NCBI GenBank assembly: GCA_021324365.1
Contig: JAJPJE010000055.1
Location: 1 to 64,000 of the forward strand
Reading direction: 5' to 3'
DNA length: 64,000 nt
Source of the DNA: Terriglobia bacterium
Lineage (GTDB): Bacteria > Acidobacteriota > Terriglobia > Terriglobales > Acidobacteriaceae
Within the stretch, counting starts at the first letter, position 1; each line of letters begins with the position of its first letter. A program made the translations under genes and the position numbers. The notes under the pieces are model-generated. The model did not search any database. It was not told the origin of the DNA and saw only the letters and a list, made by a program, of their open reading frames with translations. Positions 25,252-34,435 of the stretch are shown piece by piece.

Positions 25252-27984
25252 TTAACCGAGGAGAGACTCTACGACTTCATAGGTCGATCCGAGTGCCGCG
25301 TCGAGTGCGGAGGCGTCCTTGCCTCCGGCTTCGGCGAGATCGGGTCGCCCCCCACCCTTGCCGCCGACCTTCTGTGCGATCGGCGCGATTACCTTTCCGG
25401 CCTGCACTCGGTTGGTCAGATCCTTGGTGACTCCAGCGATCAGGGCTACATTCCCGTCCGAGGCGGAGCCGAGCACAACCACGCCGGATCCAATCTTCTG
25501 TCGAAGATTGTCGACCAGCGTGCGCATCTGTGGACGCTCCAGATTGTCCGCGCGATGTGTCAGCACTTTTACGCCATGGATAATGCGCACCTTATCTTCG
25601 ATGGCCGCCATGCTCGACGCCGCCGACTTCATCCGCGACTGCTCCAGTTCTTTGCGCAGCCGCTTGATCTCGTCCTCTCGTGACTCAATCTCTTTTCGTA
25701 ACGCCGTTGCCAGCGATCCTTCAGCTTCATCCATGCGCACCAGTTTTCGCGCCACTCCTTCCAACTGGTGGTCGGTCCGGAAGTGGTGTAGAGAGCTTTC
25801 TCCAGCAACGGCTTCCACGCGGCGGACACCGGCGCTGACAGATCCCTCGTCGAGTATTTTGATGAGCCCGATTTCGCCGGTCGCCCGCGTATGCGTGCCG
25901 CCGCAAAGTTCGGTAGAAAAATCGCCGACTTTGATCACGCGGACTTTATCGCCATATTTTTCGCCGAACAGGGCCATCGCGTGATACTCGTTCACCGCCA
26001 CGTCGATCGGCACGTCTTCAATGATGTCGACTTTCTGGTTGGCGAGAACTTCCTTATTGATGATGTCTTCGATGTCCTGCAGTTCCTCATCTTCGACAGC
26101 GGTGAAGTGCGAGAAGTCGAAGCGCAGGCGCCCGGGGGAGACCAGCGATCCGGCTTGCTTCACATGCTTGCCCAATACCTCGCGCAATCCTGCGTGAAGC
26201 AAGTGCGTTGCGGTGTGATGGCGCATGGTCGCCTGGCGAGTGTCGAGCGAGACCACAGCATCCACCTTGTCTCCGACGTGCAAATCTTCGCGCGCAACGA
26301 CTTTATGCGAGCGCACACCCTGCACCGGGTAGTACGTTCCCTCGACTTCAGCGACGACGATATTGTGATCGTCATCGTAGAGCAGACCGCGATCGCCGAC
26401 CTGCCCGCCGGCTTCGGCGTAAAACGGCGTGTGATCGAGGATGACTTCACCCTGTTCGCCGCGCTTCAGTTCCTTCACGCCTTGGTTGTTGCGCATCAGC
26501 GCAAGGATCTCGCAGCCGCTCGATTCCGTCTGCCGATACCCCTCGAACACCGTAGGCGGCAATTTCTGGTACGCAGGGTTTGCCGTCTGCTTCGCCGCGC
26601 CTTTCCAGGAAGCCTGTGCGCGGGCGCGCTGTTCGGACATGGCCCGATCGAAACCAGTCTGATCGAAGCCGATCCCGGCATCGCGAGCAGCGTCGATCAT
26701 GAAATCGAGCGGAAGACCGAAGGTGTCGTAGAGCTTGAAGGCTTTTTCTCCGGAATACATTGCACGTGCGTCTGCATGAGCCTGCTTCACGGCAATAAGC
26801 GGAGCCAGGTCGTCATCCAACCGCTTGAGGCCCTCGCTCAGGGTGCGTGCAAAACGTGTTTCTTCGATCTCGATGACTTTCGATACGCGCTCGGCGGTCT
26901 CGATCAGTTCCGGATACGCATCCTTTATCTGATCGCGGACGGCGAATACCATCTTGTAAAGAAAAGGCTTGTCCTGCCCAAGCAGACGGCCATGACGAAT
27001 TCCGCGGCGAACAATCTTGCGGAGGACGTAGCCGCGTCCTTCGTTTGCAGGTACCACGCCATCTGAGATTAGGAACGTTGCGGCCCTGGCGTGGTCGGCA
27101 ATCACTCGCAACGAAGCCGTGTTGCTCCGTCCGCTGGCTTCGATCTTTTCTTCCTCGTCGAAATCCACACCGCACAGTTCCGCCGCGCGTTTCAGCAGAG
27201 GCACGAAGAGGTCCGTATCGTAATTTGATACTTTTCCCTGCAGCACCGCCGCCAGTCGTTCGAGACCAGCGCCCGTGTCGATGGAAGGCTTAGGAAGAGG
27301 ATTCAGCGTACCGCCCGCGTCGCGATCGAACTGCATGAAAACCAGATTCCAGATTTCAACATAGCGTCCGCAATCGCAGCCGAATTCGCAGTCGGTGTGC
27401 CCGAGCGAACTGGCGATCGGTCCCATGTCATAGTGAATCTCGCTGCAAGGACCGCATGGCCCGGTGTCGCCCATCTGCCAGAAATTGTCTTTCAGTCCGA
27501 ATTCGTAAATGCGTTCTTTGGGGACGTGCTGGTCCTCATGCCAGTGCCGGTATGCTTCTTCGTCACGCGGAACCCCACCCTCGCCTTTGAAGATGGTTAC
27601 GAACAACTTCTCTTTCGGAATGCCGAACCAGTGGGGTGAGGTGATCAATTCCCATGCGAAGCGGACCGCATCTTTCTTGAAATAATCACCGAAGGAAAAG
27701 TTTCCGAGCATCTCGAAGAACGTGTGATGGCGATTGGTGAAGCCAACGTTCTCCAGATCGTTATGCTTACCGCCAGCACGCACGCACTTCTGCGATGAGG
27801 TCGCGCGCCGGTAATCGCGTTTCTCCAGCCCGAGAAACACGTCTTTGAACTGGTTCATCCCGGCATTGGTGAACAACAGTGTGGGATCGTTCGCCGGGAC
27901 AAGCGAAGACGAATGAACCTCTTTATGTCCGTTTTGTATGAAGAAATCGAGGAATTTGCGGCGTATCTCGGAGCCAGTCAGCAT
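25252..27984 (-). CDS. alaS: Alanyl-tRNA synthetase
   Basis: Charges tRNA-Ala in the cytoplasm. The full 910 residues include the catalytic class II core at the N-terminus ([30 protein letters not shown], motif 2 [19 protein letters not shown]), the tRNA recognition region, and the editing domain with zinc ligands HTATHLLH near 590 and [10 protein letters not shown] near 695. The C-terminal coiled-coil and DHHA1-type domain end at [14 protein letters not shown]. All expected motifs are present. Order recX - hydrolase - alaS on one strand recalls the common recA-recX-alaS arrangement. The ATG at 27984 fits the family. Confidence 0.97.
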   Translation of the reverse strand: MLTGSEIRRKFLDFFIQNGHKEVHSSSLVPANDPTLLFTNAGMNQFKDVFLGLEKRDYRRATSSQKCVRAGGKHNDLENVGFTNRHHTFFEMLGNFSFGDYFKKDAVRFAWELITSPHWFGIPKEKLFVTIFKGEGGVPRDEEAYRHWHEDQHVPKERIYEFGLKDNFWQMGDTGPCGPCSEIHYDMGPIASSLGHTDCEFGCDCGRYVEIWNLVFMQFDRDAGGTLNPLPKPSIDTGAGLERLAAVLQGKVSNYDTDLFVPLLKRAAELCGVDFDEEEKIEASGRSNTASLRVIADHARAATFLISDGVVPANEGRGYVLRKIVRRGIRHGRLLGQDKPFLYKMVFAVRDQIKDAYPELIETAERVSKVIEIEETRFARTLSEGLKRLDDDLAPLIAVKQAHADARAMYSGEKAFKLYDTFGLPLDFMIDAARDAGIGFDQTGFDRAMSEQRARAQASWKGAAKQTANPAYQKLPPTVFEGYRQTESSGCEILALMRNNQGVKELKRGEQGEVILDHTPFYAEAGGQVGDRGLLYDDDHNIVVAEVEGTYYPVQGVRSHKVVAREDLHVGDKVDAVVSLDTRQATMRHHTATHLLHAGLREVLGKHVKQAGSLVSPGRLRFDFSHFTAVEDEELQDIEDIINKEVLANQKVDIIEDVPIDVAVNEYHAMALFGEKYGDKVRVIKVGDFSTELCGGTHTRATGEIGLIKILDEGSVSAGVRRVEAVAGESSLHHFRTDHQLEGVARKLVRMDEAEGSLATALRKEIESREDEIKRLRKELEQSRMKSAASSMAAIEDKVRIIHGVKVLTHRADNLERPQMRTLVDNLRQKIGSGVVVLGSASDGNVALIAGVTKDLTNRVQAGKVIAPIAQKVGGKGGGRPDLAEAGGKDASALDAALGSTYEVVESLLG

Positions 27985-28294
27985 CAGGATTGCTCGTTGG
28001 TGAAACCCTCATTTTAACAGGGCGGGTTTGCATAGCGCGGAGTCAGTACGACGGCGCGCAAGTCCCGAAGGGGCCTTTGATAGTAGCGCAGAACGAAGGC
28101 CTGGGTGAGCTTTTAAGAAGTGGGTTCACCAAGTCCGGCAGGGATAGCCAGCACGACAGCATCCATTCAACCGTCCTCACGGACTTGTCGGGCGATCTTG
28201 GCGCGTGCCCCCATGACGGCGTCCTCGGCCACTTTCAAATGTCCGGTGCCGCAACTAAACGCAAGCGGGTTCGTCGGCAGATGAACGTCGCTTC
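27985..28294. other. Intergenic stretch between the hydrolase and alaS
   Basis: These 310 bases probably carry the alaS promoter. I see no terminator, RNA structure or gene. A T-box would not be expected in this phylum and none is seen. Confidence 0.45.
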
Positions 28295-30274
28295 TCAGTA
28301 CATCAAGCTCTTGTGCAAGAGATTCCAACTCACGATGAGCCACAGCCAGCCAAAGCATGCGAGTACGACGAATGTCTCGGTGATCCGTGCCCACCAGCGG
28401 TACTGATGTGTCAGCCATACTTGCGTGGCGTGGAGAGCCACGAACACCAGCCCAGCGATTCCGACCCACGCGAAGCCTTGTACCACGTGAACATAGTTGT
28501 CGGAGCGGCTACTCAAGAAAGAAAGGTGTTCGGCGCCATACAAGAAGAAGCCAAGCCATGCGGCGACTACCAACAAGTCAATAAGGCAGACTACCCGCGT
28601 TGCCGTTCGTGCAAACCTGGCCACACCAAAGAGCGGCAAAGACGACGAATAGTGCGACCGTACCAAAGCTGCGATAGGCCAAAGCAGAATCGTAAGGAAA
28701 AGAACCAGCAGGACTCCGCCGAGCACACCATAGTTGAAACTCTTCGACTGGTACCACGGTACCCGTTGATACACGACGGCGGGGAAGTCCGTGAGCATCT
28801 GCATGCGGCCGCTGAAATCCTGGCGAAACGCAATATGCCGTTTCGCATCTCGATCCTGATAGAAGAGGCTTCCAGTGTCGTACCAACGCCTTGGCTTGCC
28901 ATTCAGTCCTTTGCTCGAGTCCACCACGACCGTTCCGTCCGGACCCGGCGCCACGACATCCACACCGAGCCAATCGAATACTTTCAAGATCGTTGTCTGC
29001 GAGCGCCGGCTCGTGAGGTACGATCCGCTGGCAGCCTTGGCATCCTGTACTGCCGTGGGGACGTGCGGTAACCCAAGGGGCGGAACAGGGAAGTAGCGAT
29101 CCAAAAATTCCTGCCATAAAGCGCTGCGCGGGGGAGTATCTCCGCGCCCCAGGCTGTTGTAAGAAACGAAAAATCCAAGGTTTGCGTCCAGCATCAAATG
29201 CAGATCGCTGTGGAAATAAACCGTGTCGCCGCCGTGCCCGATAATGCGGTGACCGTTCTGTGTTTCTTCATAGAACCCGAGCGCCATTCCGTTCAATTGC
29301 GGATCCAGTCCAAACTGTCGTGAATGCATCAACTCGGCTGTTTCCGGCTTCAGGATCTGCTTGTCTTCAAAGCGGCCATTCTGCAGGTGCATGATCATGA
29401 AACGTGCAATATCGCCCGCCGAAGCGGATAGCGCTCCCGCCGGAGCAGGCTGCACAAATTCGAACGGCTTCGCGCCGTCGGACTCCAGCTTGAATCCCGA
29501 CGACATCATGGGCTTCAGCGAATCGGGGAGCGGTTGAGCGAAAGTCGAATGGGTCATGCGCAGAGGAGCGAAAATATTCTCCTCGATGTACTGCTCGAAC
29601 GGCTTGCCCGAAACGCGCTGCACGATATAACCAGCCAGTCCCGCGCCGTAATTCGAATATGCGGGAACCGTTCCCGGCGGAAAGATCCGCGCAGGCATAT
29701 GCGTGCTCAGATACGTTTGCAGCGGCATCATGTGGCTGGGGTTATCTGAAATCAAATCCTTGATTGCTTCTTCGAATCCCGGCGTGTGCGTCATCAAGTT
29801 ACGCAGCGTAATCGGTTTTCCAAAAGCCGGTGGGATTTTGAAGTCGAGATAATCGTTCACGTCCCGGTCGAGATCGAGTTTCCCTTGCTCGGCCAGTTGC
29901 ATCACCGCCGTCCATGTGAATAGCTTCGACACGGAGCCTGGGCGAAACAGCGTATCGTCGACGGATACCGGCTTCTTGCGATCTGCATCGGCATAACCAT
30001 AGCCGCGCGCATACAGAACGGTGCCATCCTTCACGACGATCACGACTGCCCCGGCGATATCGTCGCGTGCGATTTGAAGCGGAATCAAGCCATCAAAGAA
30101 CGCGTCAAGGTCAGCAGCAGTAAGCTCATGGACGCCTTGCGGCATGGAAGGACCGCTTTGCGGCGCGGCGGGTTGCGGCAGCGTGGGCTGAGGAACCTGC
30201 GCGGACGCTGTTGCAACGCCGAGCAGAAGAATCAGACACAACGAAATCAGTTTGTGAAGATTGCGCTTCAACAT
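28295..30274 (-). CDS. Membrane-anchored serine hydrolase, beta-lactamase/transpeptidase-like
   Basis: A 659-residue protein of the class C beta-lactamase/DD-peptidase fold. Export signal residues 1-25, then a catalytic domain with SVSK at 114-117 (Ser nucleophile and Lys), YSN at 206-208 and a HGG-type motif (GHGGDTVYF) near 350. The C-terminal part (about 510-655) has four membrane helices, so the enzyme is tethered facing outward. Members act as esterases, D-aminopeptidases or penicillin-binding-like enzymes. The ATG at 30274 gives a proper signal peptide and is preferred over the longer frame. It lies between recX and alaS on the same strand. Confidence 0.88.
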   Translation of the reverse strand: MLKRNLHKLISLCLILLLGVATASAQVPQPTLPQPAAPQSGPSMPQGVHELTAADLDAFFDGLIPLQIARDDIAGAVVIVVKDGTVLYARGYGYADADRKKPVSVDDTLFRPGSVSKLFTWTAVMQLAEQGKLDLDRDVNDYLDFKIPPAFGKPITLRNLMTHTPGFEEAIKDLISDNPSHMMPLQTYLSTHMPARIFPPGTVPAYSNYGAGLAGYIVQRVSGKPFEQYIEENIFAPLRMTHSTFAQPLPDSLKPMMSSGFKLESDGAKPFEFVQPAPAGALSASAGDIARFMIMHLQNGRFEDKQILKPETAELMHSRQFGLDPQLNGMALGFYEETQNGHRIIGHGGDTVYFHSDLHLMLDANLGFFVSYNSLGRGDTPPRSALWQEFLDRYFPVPPLGLPHVPTAVQDAKAASGSYLTSRRSQTTILKVFDWLGVDVVAPGPDGTVVVDSSKGLNGKPRRWYDTGSLFYQDRDAKRHIAFRQDFSGRMQMLTDFPAVVYQRVPWYQSKSFNYGVLGGVLLVLFLTILLWPIAALVRSHYSSSLPLFGVARFARTATRVVCLIDLLVVAAWLGFFLYGAEHLSFLSSRSDNYVHVVQGFAWVGIAGLVFVALHATQVWLTHQYRWWARITETFVVLACFGWLWLIVSWNLLHKSLMY

Positions 30275-30348
30275 GAATTCCGACCCTGTGCAGATGACCG
30301 CGTAACACGTGCCGCGCACAGGCCAGCATTCTACAAGGTCAAGTGTGA

Positions 30349-30900
30349 TTATTCGGAATCTGTTTCCAGCACCGACAGGATTTCGTCGTCAATATCCCAC
30401 TTTTTCAAAATCGCGAGAATCGTACGAGTGCTGAAGCCTGCGCGAACGAGCATGCGAAATACTCGAGCGGTATCTTTTTCAGATGAAGGCTTTTTCAATC
30501 TCTTCCGAGCCAGAAAGGCTCGCGCCAGTTGCTCTTCGTTGGTGCCAGCGTAAATGGCCGAAACTGTCTTGTCGATGATCTCGTCGTGAACGCCGCGCTG
30601 CTTCAGTTCGGAGATGACGCGTCGGCGTCCGAAGCGGTCGTTTTCTTTTCGTAGCGAAGAATACGTCGCAGCGTAGCTTGTGTCGTTCAGGTAATGCTGC
30701 TCTTTCAATCGGGCGATTACCGTCTCGATCAGAAGATCGCCGAGCTCCGATTTTTCTACCTTCTGCCGCAACAACCTTTTGAGTTCAGCAACGCTTCGCA
30801 TACGGCGTCCCAGCGCCCCGATCGCATACTCGTAGAGCGAGGCTTCGTCGAATAACTTTGGCTTGGGTCTTCCGAATGCCACGCGCCTACGGTAGCGCAT
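30349..30900 (-). CDS. recX: RecX, regulator of RecA
   Basis: A 183-residue RecX protein, which binds RecA filaments and limits recombinase activity. It is made of helical repeats: YEYAIGALGRRMRSVAELKRLLRQKV, then VIARLKEQHYLNDTSYAATY, FGRRRVISELKQRGV and a C-terminal repeat ending ILAILKKWDIDDEIL. Basic N-terminus. The open frame extends to a TTG at 30933, but the ATG at 30900 fits better. recA is not in the window, so this recX is not in the usual recA-recX pair; alaS is nearby as in many genomes. Confidence 0.87.
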   Translation of the reverse strand: MRYRRRVAFGRPKPKLFDEASLYEYAIGALGRRMRSVAELKRLLRQKVEKSELGDLLIETVIARLKEQHYLNDTSYAATYSSLRKENDRFGRRRVISELKQRGVHDEIIDKTVSAIYAGTNEEQLARAFLARKRLKKPSSEKDTARVFRMLVRAGFSTRTILAILKKWDIDDEILSVLETDSE

Positions 30901-31075
30901 TCGCACGACGGAAAGATAGGACGTCGCGCACAAAATTGATGGACGGTGCCCCAGATCTGACTCTTTGAGGAGCGCGTAAGGTTCCCTGTCTCACAGTTCG
31001 AGATGCGGAATTCGTTTATTTATCGCTTATCCTTATCGGATAGCAAGCTGAACGTACCGTTTACCTCTTCCACTT

Positions 31076-31461
31076 CTACATGGGCTTGGCCATCGCCAAG
31101 CTTGCCCCGTAACACTCGACCGAAATGCGTTCTGTGTGGCGCCCACCGATCACGAAGAATTGCATGGTGTTGAAGGTGCAGTGAAGACCTACAGCGAACC
31201 ACAACGTCCCGGTTCGCAGGACGGAATAGCTCGTTAACATGCTTAGCGGTATAAAGCAAGGCAAACGATGAAGTTTCGGAATCCATTGAGCGCGAGATTG
31301 CCGGCGGTCAGCCCGGGACTGAGTTGCAGCCGCGAAGCGATGAGTGCAGTCGGTCTTTCCAGCAGCGGGTAGATGACATACGTGCCTGCTACAAAAAACA
31401 GCGCTGCTCGCCAAACCGGCCGGAGTTTGCCATCAGATCCGACGAACGGGTGTTTTGGCAT
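31076..31461 (-). pseudogene. Degraded CPBP-family intramembrane protease
   Basis: Two pieces in different frames match the two ends of a CPBP (CAAX protease-like) membrane protein. The N-terminal piece (31243-31461) has the basic start and first helix LRPVWRAALFFVAGTYVIYPLLERP. The C-terminal piece, in a shifted frame, carries RTGTLWFAVGLHCTFNTMQFFVIGG, the usual last-helix motif of this family. The central region with the catalytic EExxxR is missing altogether, so this is an internal deletion plus frameshift. It lies just downstream of pilT on the same strand. It should make no active protein. Confidence 0.6.
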
Positions 31462-31583
31462 GGCGGCGAAGCGTCACAGCATGACGGCAAGACGTTGAAC
31501 GCGGGCAAAGGTGAGCGAATTGAATTACCCGTGGTGCCCATATCTCCCCTCTTTTGGGAGATGTGGGTTAGGCCTGGTATGAC

Positions 31584-32750
31584 CTACTTCGAAAGCCCGC
31601 TCGTCCCGAATCCGCTGCCCATACCCGCCGCCAGGGAAGCGCCTTGCATCTCTTCGCGAGCAGCGTCCGCGGTGCTGGAGATACCGGCCACGCGCAGTTT
31701 AAAGTCATCAGGATTGCTGGCGTTCTCCAGCGCAACTTCGTAGGAGATCAGGCCCTGTGTAAACAGGTCATACAACGACTGATCGAACGTTTGCATGCCG
31801 TACTGAGACGTTCCGGCGGCCAATGCCTCACGGATGCCGCGGGTCTTTTCCGGTGTGATCAGGCACTCCTTGACGTATGGAGTGGTAATCAGCACCTCGA
31901 CTGCGGGGACACGCCCCGCTCCATCCGCGCGCTCCACCAACCGCTGGCTGACAACAGCTTTGAGCGTCGCCGCGAGTTGCAACCGAATCTGCTTCTGCTC
32001 GGGTGGCGGGAACACGGCGATAATACGGTTGATGGTTTCCACGGCGTCCAAGGTGTGCAGGGTAGAAAATACCATGTGGCCGGTTTCGGCCGCATGCAGA
32101 GCGGTACTGATCGTCTCCAGATCGCGCATTTCGCCGACCAGAATGACATCGGGATCCTGACGCAAACTGGCGCGTAGAGCCGACCCGAACGAAGGGGTAT
32201 CCACTTCCACTTCGCGCTGGTTCACGAAGCCTTTTTTGTCGCGATGAAGGAATTCGATCGGATCTTCGATTGTGATGATGTGTTCCGCGCGCGTCGAGTT
32301 GATGCGGTCGATCATGGCCGCCAGCGTGGTTGATTTACCTGAACCGGTGACGCCAGTCACCAGGCAGAGGCCGCGGGCTTCATCGCAAATCTTTTCAGCA
32401 ATCTTTGGAAGATACAACTCGTCGATAGGCTTGATCTTAGTCGGAATCACGCGTAGCACGAGTCCCACGTTTCCGCGCTGCTGAAACACGTTCACACGGA
32501 AGCGGCCCAGGCCGGCGACGCCATACGCCAAGTCGAGTTCGGCATTTTCTTTGAATTTTTGCTTCTGACGATTCGTCATCATGCTGAAGGCCATGTTCAG
32601 CATGTCTTCAGCAGTGACGCGTGGCTGATCTGTCAGCGGGATGAGGTCGCCATCTACCCGTATGTGCGGATAGTTACCGACCTTCAGGTGAAGGTCGGAT
32701 GCCTTGCGCTCCATCGCAATGCGCAGCAGATCATCAATGTTCATCGACAT
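31584..32750 (-). CDS. pilT: PilT, type IV pilus retraction ATPase
   Basis: PilT is the hexameric ATPase that depolymerises type IV pili, driving twitching. Walker A GVTGSGKSTT (about 131-140), the Asp box IITIEDPIEFLH, Walker B VILVGEMRDLETI and the His box HMVFSTLHTLDAV are all present. The PilT-specific AIRNLIRE-type C-terminal helix is replaced by a Gly/Ser-rich tail (GMGSGFGTSG). Length of 388 from the ATG at 32750 is slightly above the usual 340-370. The gene is flanked by two protease remnants, and no other pilus gene is in the window. Confidence 0.93.
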   Translation of the reverse strand: MSMNIDDLLRIAMERKASDLHLKVGNYPHIRVDGDLIPLTDQPRVTAEDMLNMAFSMMTNRQKQKFKENAELDLAYGVAGLGRFRVNVFQQRGNVGLVLRVIPTKIKPIDELYLPKIAEKICDEARGLCLVTGVTGSGKSTTLAAMIDRINSTRAEHIITIEDPIEFLHRDKKGFVNQREVEVDTPSFGSALRASLRQDPDVILVGEMRDLETISTALHAAETGHMVFSTLHTLDAVETINRIIAVFPPPEQKQIRLQLAATLKAVVSQRLVERADGAGRVPAVEVLITTPYVKECLITPEKTRGIREALAAGTSQYGMQTFDQSLYDLFTQGLISYEVALENASNPDDFKLRVAGISSTADAAREEMQGASLAAGMGSGFGTSGLSK

Positions 32751-32864
32751 GGTTGAGTTCCGTAACTGATTCGTAACGTGGCCTGAAAGTAACACGGACC
32801 TATGGCAGGCGCAATTCACGATGGGGTGCGGGCAGCTACAACAGCACGTACCGGAAGATGACCT

Positions 32865-33125
32865 TTAGTAACCGGAGGCGGTCGGAGTTTCTCGCGCTTC
32901 GCGCAGCGCACGTTCCAGCACTTCATCTTTTCCGGCCGCAATTCCGGCACGAGTTGGCGAAACTGGAATCGTCGGCCGTATGCCCACGCCGTGGTGGAGA
33001 GAACCGTCTTGCTTCAGTACCTTCATGCCCGTCCAGGTCATCCGATAGCCCCCGGGAAGAAGATATTGATCCACATTGCCATTGGTACCGGCTGTTTCGG
33101 AACCGAGAATCTCGAAACCCGATAC
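32865..33125 (-). pseudogene. C-terminal fragment of an S41-type (C-terminal processing) peptidase
   Basis: An 86-codon reverse frame, closed upstream by a TGA at 33126-33128, reads ILGSETAGTNGNVDQY, then LPGGYRMTWTGMKVL and GSLHHGVGIRPTIPVSP, and ends with a normal C-terminus. This is the last part of S41 peptidases such as those of Acidobacteria, after the catalytic Ser-Lys region. The N-terminal export signal, PDZ domain and catalytic Ser are absent and no start codon is near. I read it as the 5'-truncated remains of a lost protease gene. Confidence 0.7.
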
Positions 33126-33240
33126 TCAGGTTTGAGCAAGGCTACGTCTGAGACTCGGCTTTTTCTAGCGCCTGCTTTGATGTGAACGTGTCAGGGGCGG
33201 TGGTTCACAGGTAAGTTGCCTATCCGAGAAAACAAAAAGC

Positions 33241-33258
33241 GCGGACAGGAATGTCCGC
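33241..33258. repeat. Palindromic element, copy 1
   Basis: GCGGACA-GGAA-TGTCCGC is a perfect 7-bp palindrome with a GGAA loop, followed by GCCACAC. The same 18 bases plus nearly the same flank occur at 51611-51628. This copy lies 38 bases after the ilvE stop, so it may also act as a 3'-end hairpin. Confidence 0.8.
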
Positions 33259-33296
33259 GCCACACAAACTAACCGCCATTTGATTCTTTCGGCTGC

Positions 33297-34247
33297 TTAT
33301 ACCCCTACCGGCTGCTTGGCTTCGACCGGTACAGGCGTGAACCACTTGTGCCGATCAGGCAGCATGCCCTCGACGATGCCGAAAAACTCCTTCTGAATTG
33401 CCTTCGTGATTGGCCCAACCTTCCCGTTGTTACCAACCTTAATCTTGTCGACGGATCCGATTGGCGTCACTTCAGCGGCAGTTCCGGTGAAGAAAACTTC
33501 GTCGGCAATGTAGAGCATCTCGCGCGGGATCATCTGTTCGACAACTTCGATCTTCAGGTCGCGAGCGATCTGGATGATTGAATCGCGCGTGATACCCGGC
33601 AGCACCGAGTTCGCGATCGGCGCCGTCAGAAGCTTGCCTTTGTGCACGAGGAACAGGTTCTCTCCCGAACCTTCGCTCACGAAGCCATTGGCGTCCAGGG
33701 CGATTCCTTCAACGTAGCCGTTGGCAATGGCCTCCATCTTTATGAGCTGCGAATTCATGTAGTTCGCGCCTGCCTTGGCCATTGCCGGCAGCGTATTCGG
33801 AGCGATGCGCGTCCAGGAGGAGACGCAGACATCCACGCCCTCGTCGCCGCCCTTGCTCAGGTACTTGCCCCAGGGGAAATTAATAATGTAAACCTCCACC
33901 GGACAGTGGATTGGGTTCACGCCGGCTTCGCCGTAGCCGCGGAAGACGATCGGCCGAACATACCCGGGCCACACCCCATTCGTGGCCACAAGATCAACCA
34001 TGGCTTGTGCGAGCTGTTCTTGCGAATACGGGAGTTCCATCCTGTAAATCTTTGCCGAATCGACGAGCCGCTGCATGTGCTCGGAAGCACGAAAGATTGC
34101 GGGGCCAGATTTGGTCTCATAGCAGCGGATGCCCTCAAACACCGAGGAGCCGTAATGAACGACGTGGGACATCACATGGATGGTGGCATCTTCCCACTTG
34201 ATAAATTTGCCGTTGTGCCAGATCTTCTCTGTCTTCTCAATTGCCAT
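33297..34247 (-). CDS. ilvE: Branched-chain amino acid aminotransferase
   Basis: IlvE transfers the amino group between glutamate and the keto acids of Val, Leu and Ile, the last step of their synthesis. The 316-residue fold IV PLP enzyme shows HYGSSVFEGIRCYET, GYVRPIVFRGYG, the PLP Lys near 159 in AMAKAGANYMNS, EGSGENLFLV and ADEVFFTGTAAEVTPI. All motifs and the length are normal. The gene stands alone; the rest of the ilv pathway is not in the window. A palindromic element follows the stop. Confidence 0.95.
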   Translation of the reverse strand: MAIEKTEKIWHNGKFIKWEDATIHVMSHVVHYGSSVFEGIRCYETKSGPAIFRASEHMQRLVDSAKIYRMELPYSQEQLAQAMVDLVATNGVWPGYVRPIVFRGYGEAGVNPIHCPVEVYIINFPWGKYLSKGGDEGVDVCVSSWTRIAPNTLPAMAKAGANYMNSQLIKMEAIANGYVEGIALDANGFVSEGSGENLFLVHKGKLLTAPIANSVLPGITRDSIIQIARDLKIEVVEQMIPREMLYIADEVFFTGTAAEVTPIGSVDKIKVGNNGKVGPITKAIQKEFFGIVEGMLPDRHKWFTPVPVEAKQPVGV

Positions 34248-34401
34248 TCCGGCCCTCCTGCGCAGGCATCACCCCTCGACTGAAAAACGGTCACAGAAAG
34301 CAATGCACTCATCTCATTATACGATAGCTTATAGCAGAGGATTTTGCGGGAAAGCCGCTAAGCAGAATCGGAAATCTCTATTCGGGAAGCCACAGAAGAA
34401 C

Positions 34402-34427
34402 GGCGCGGACCCGCTCGAGCCCGCGCC
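34402..34427 (-). terminator. GC-rich hairpin after the glycoside hydrolase-like gene
   Basis: GGCGCGG...CCGCGCC forms a perfect 7-bp stem with a 12-nt loop, beginning 8 bases after the minus-strand stop at 34436. Only a loose T-rich stretch follows on the minus strand, so termination is likely but weak. Confidence 0.5.
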
Positions 34428-34435
34428 TTGAAAAA

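Noticed and set aside
25891-27066. 391-codon open frame on the plus strand
   Set aside because: Antisense to alaS, which is complete and conserved.
28000-28294. Riboswitch or T-box before alaS
   Set aside because: No T-box sequence, stem pattern or terminator/antiterminator pair could be found.
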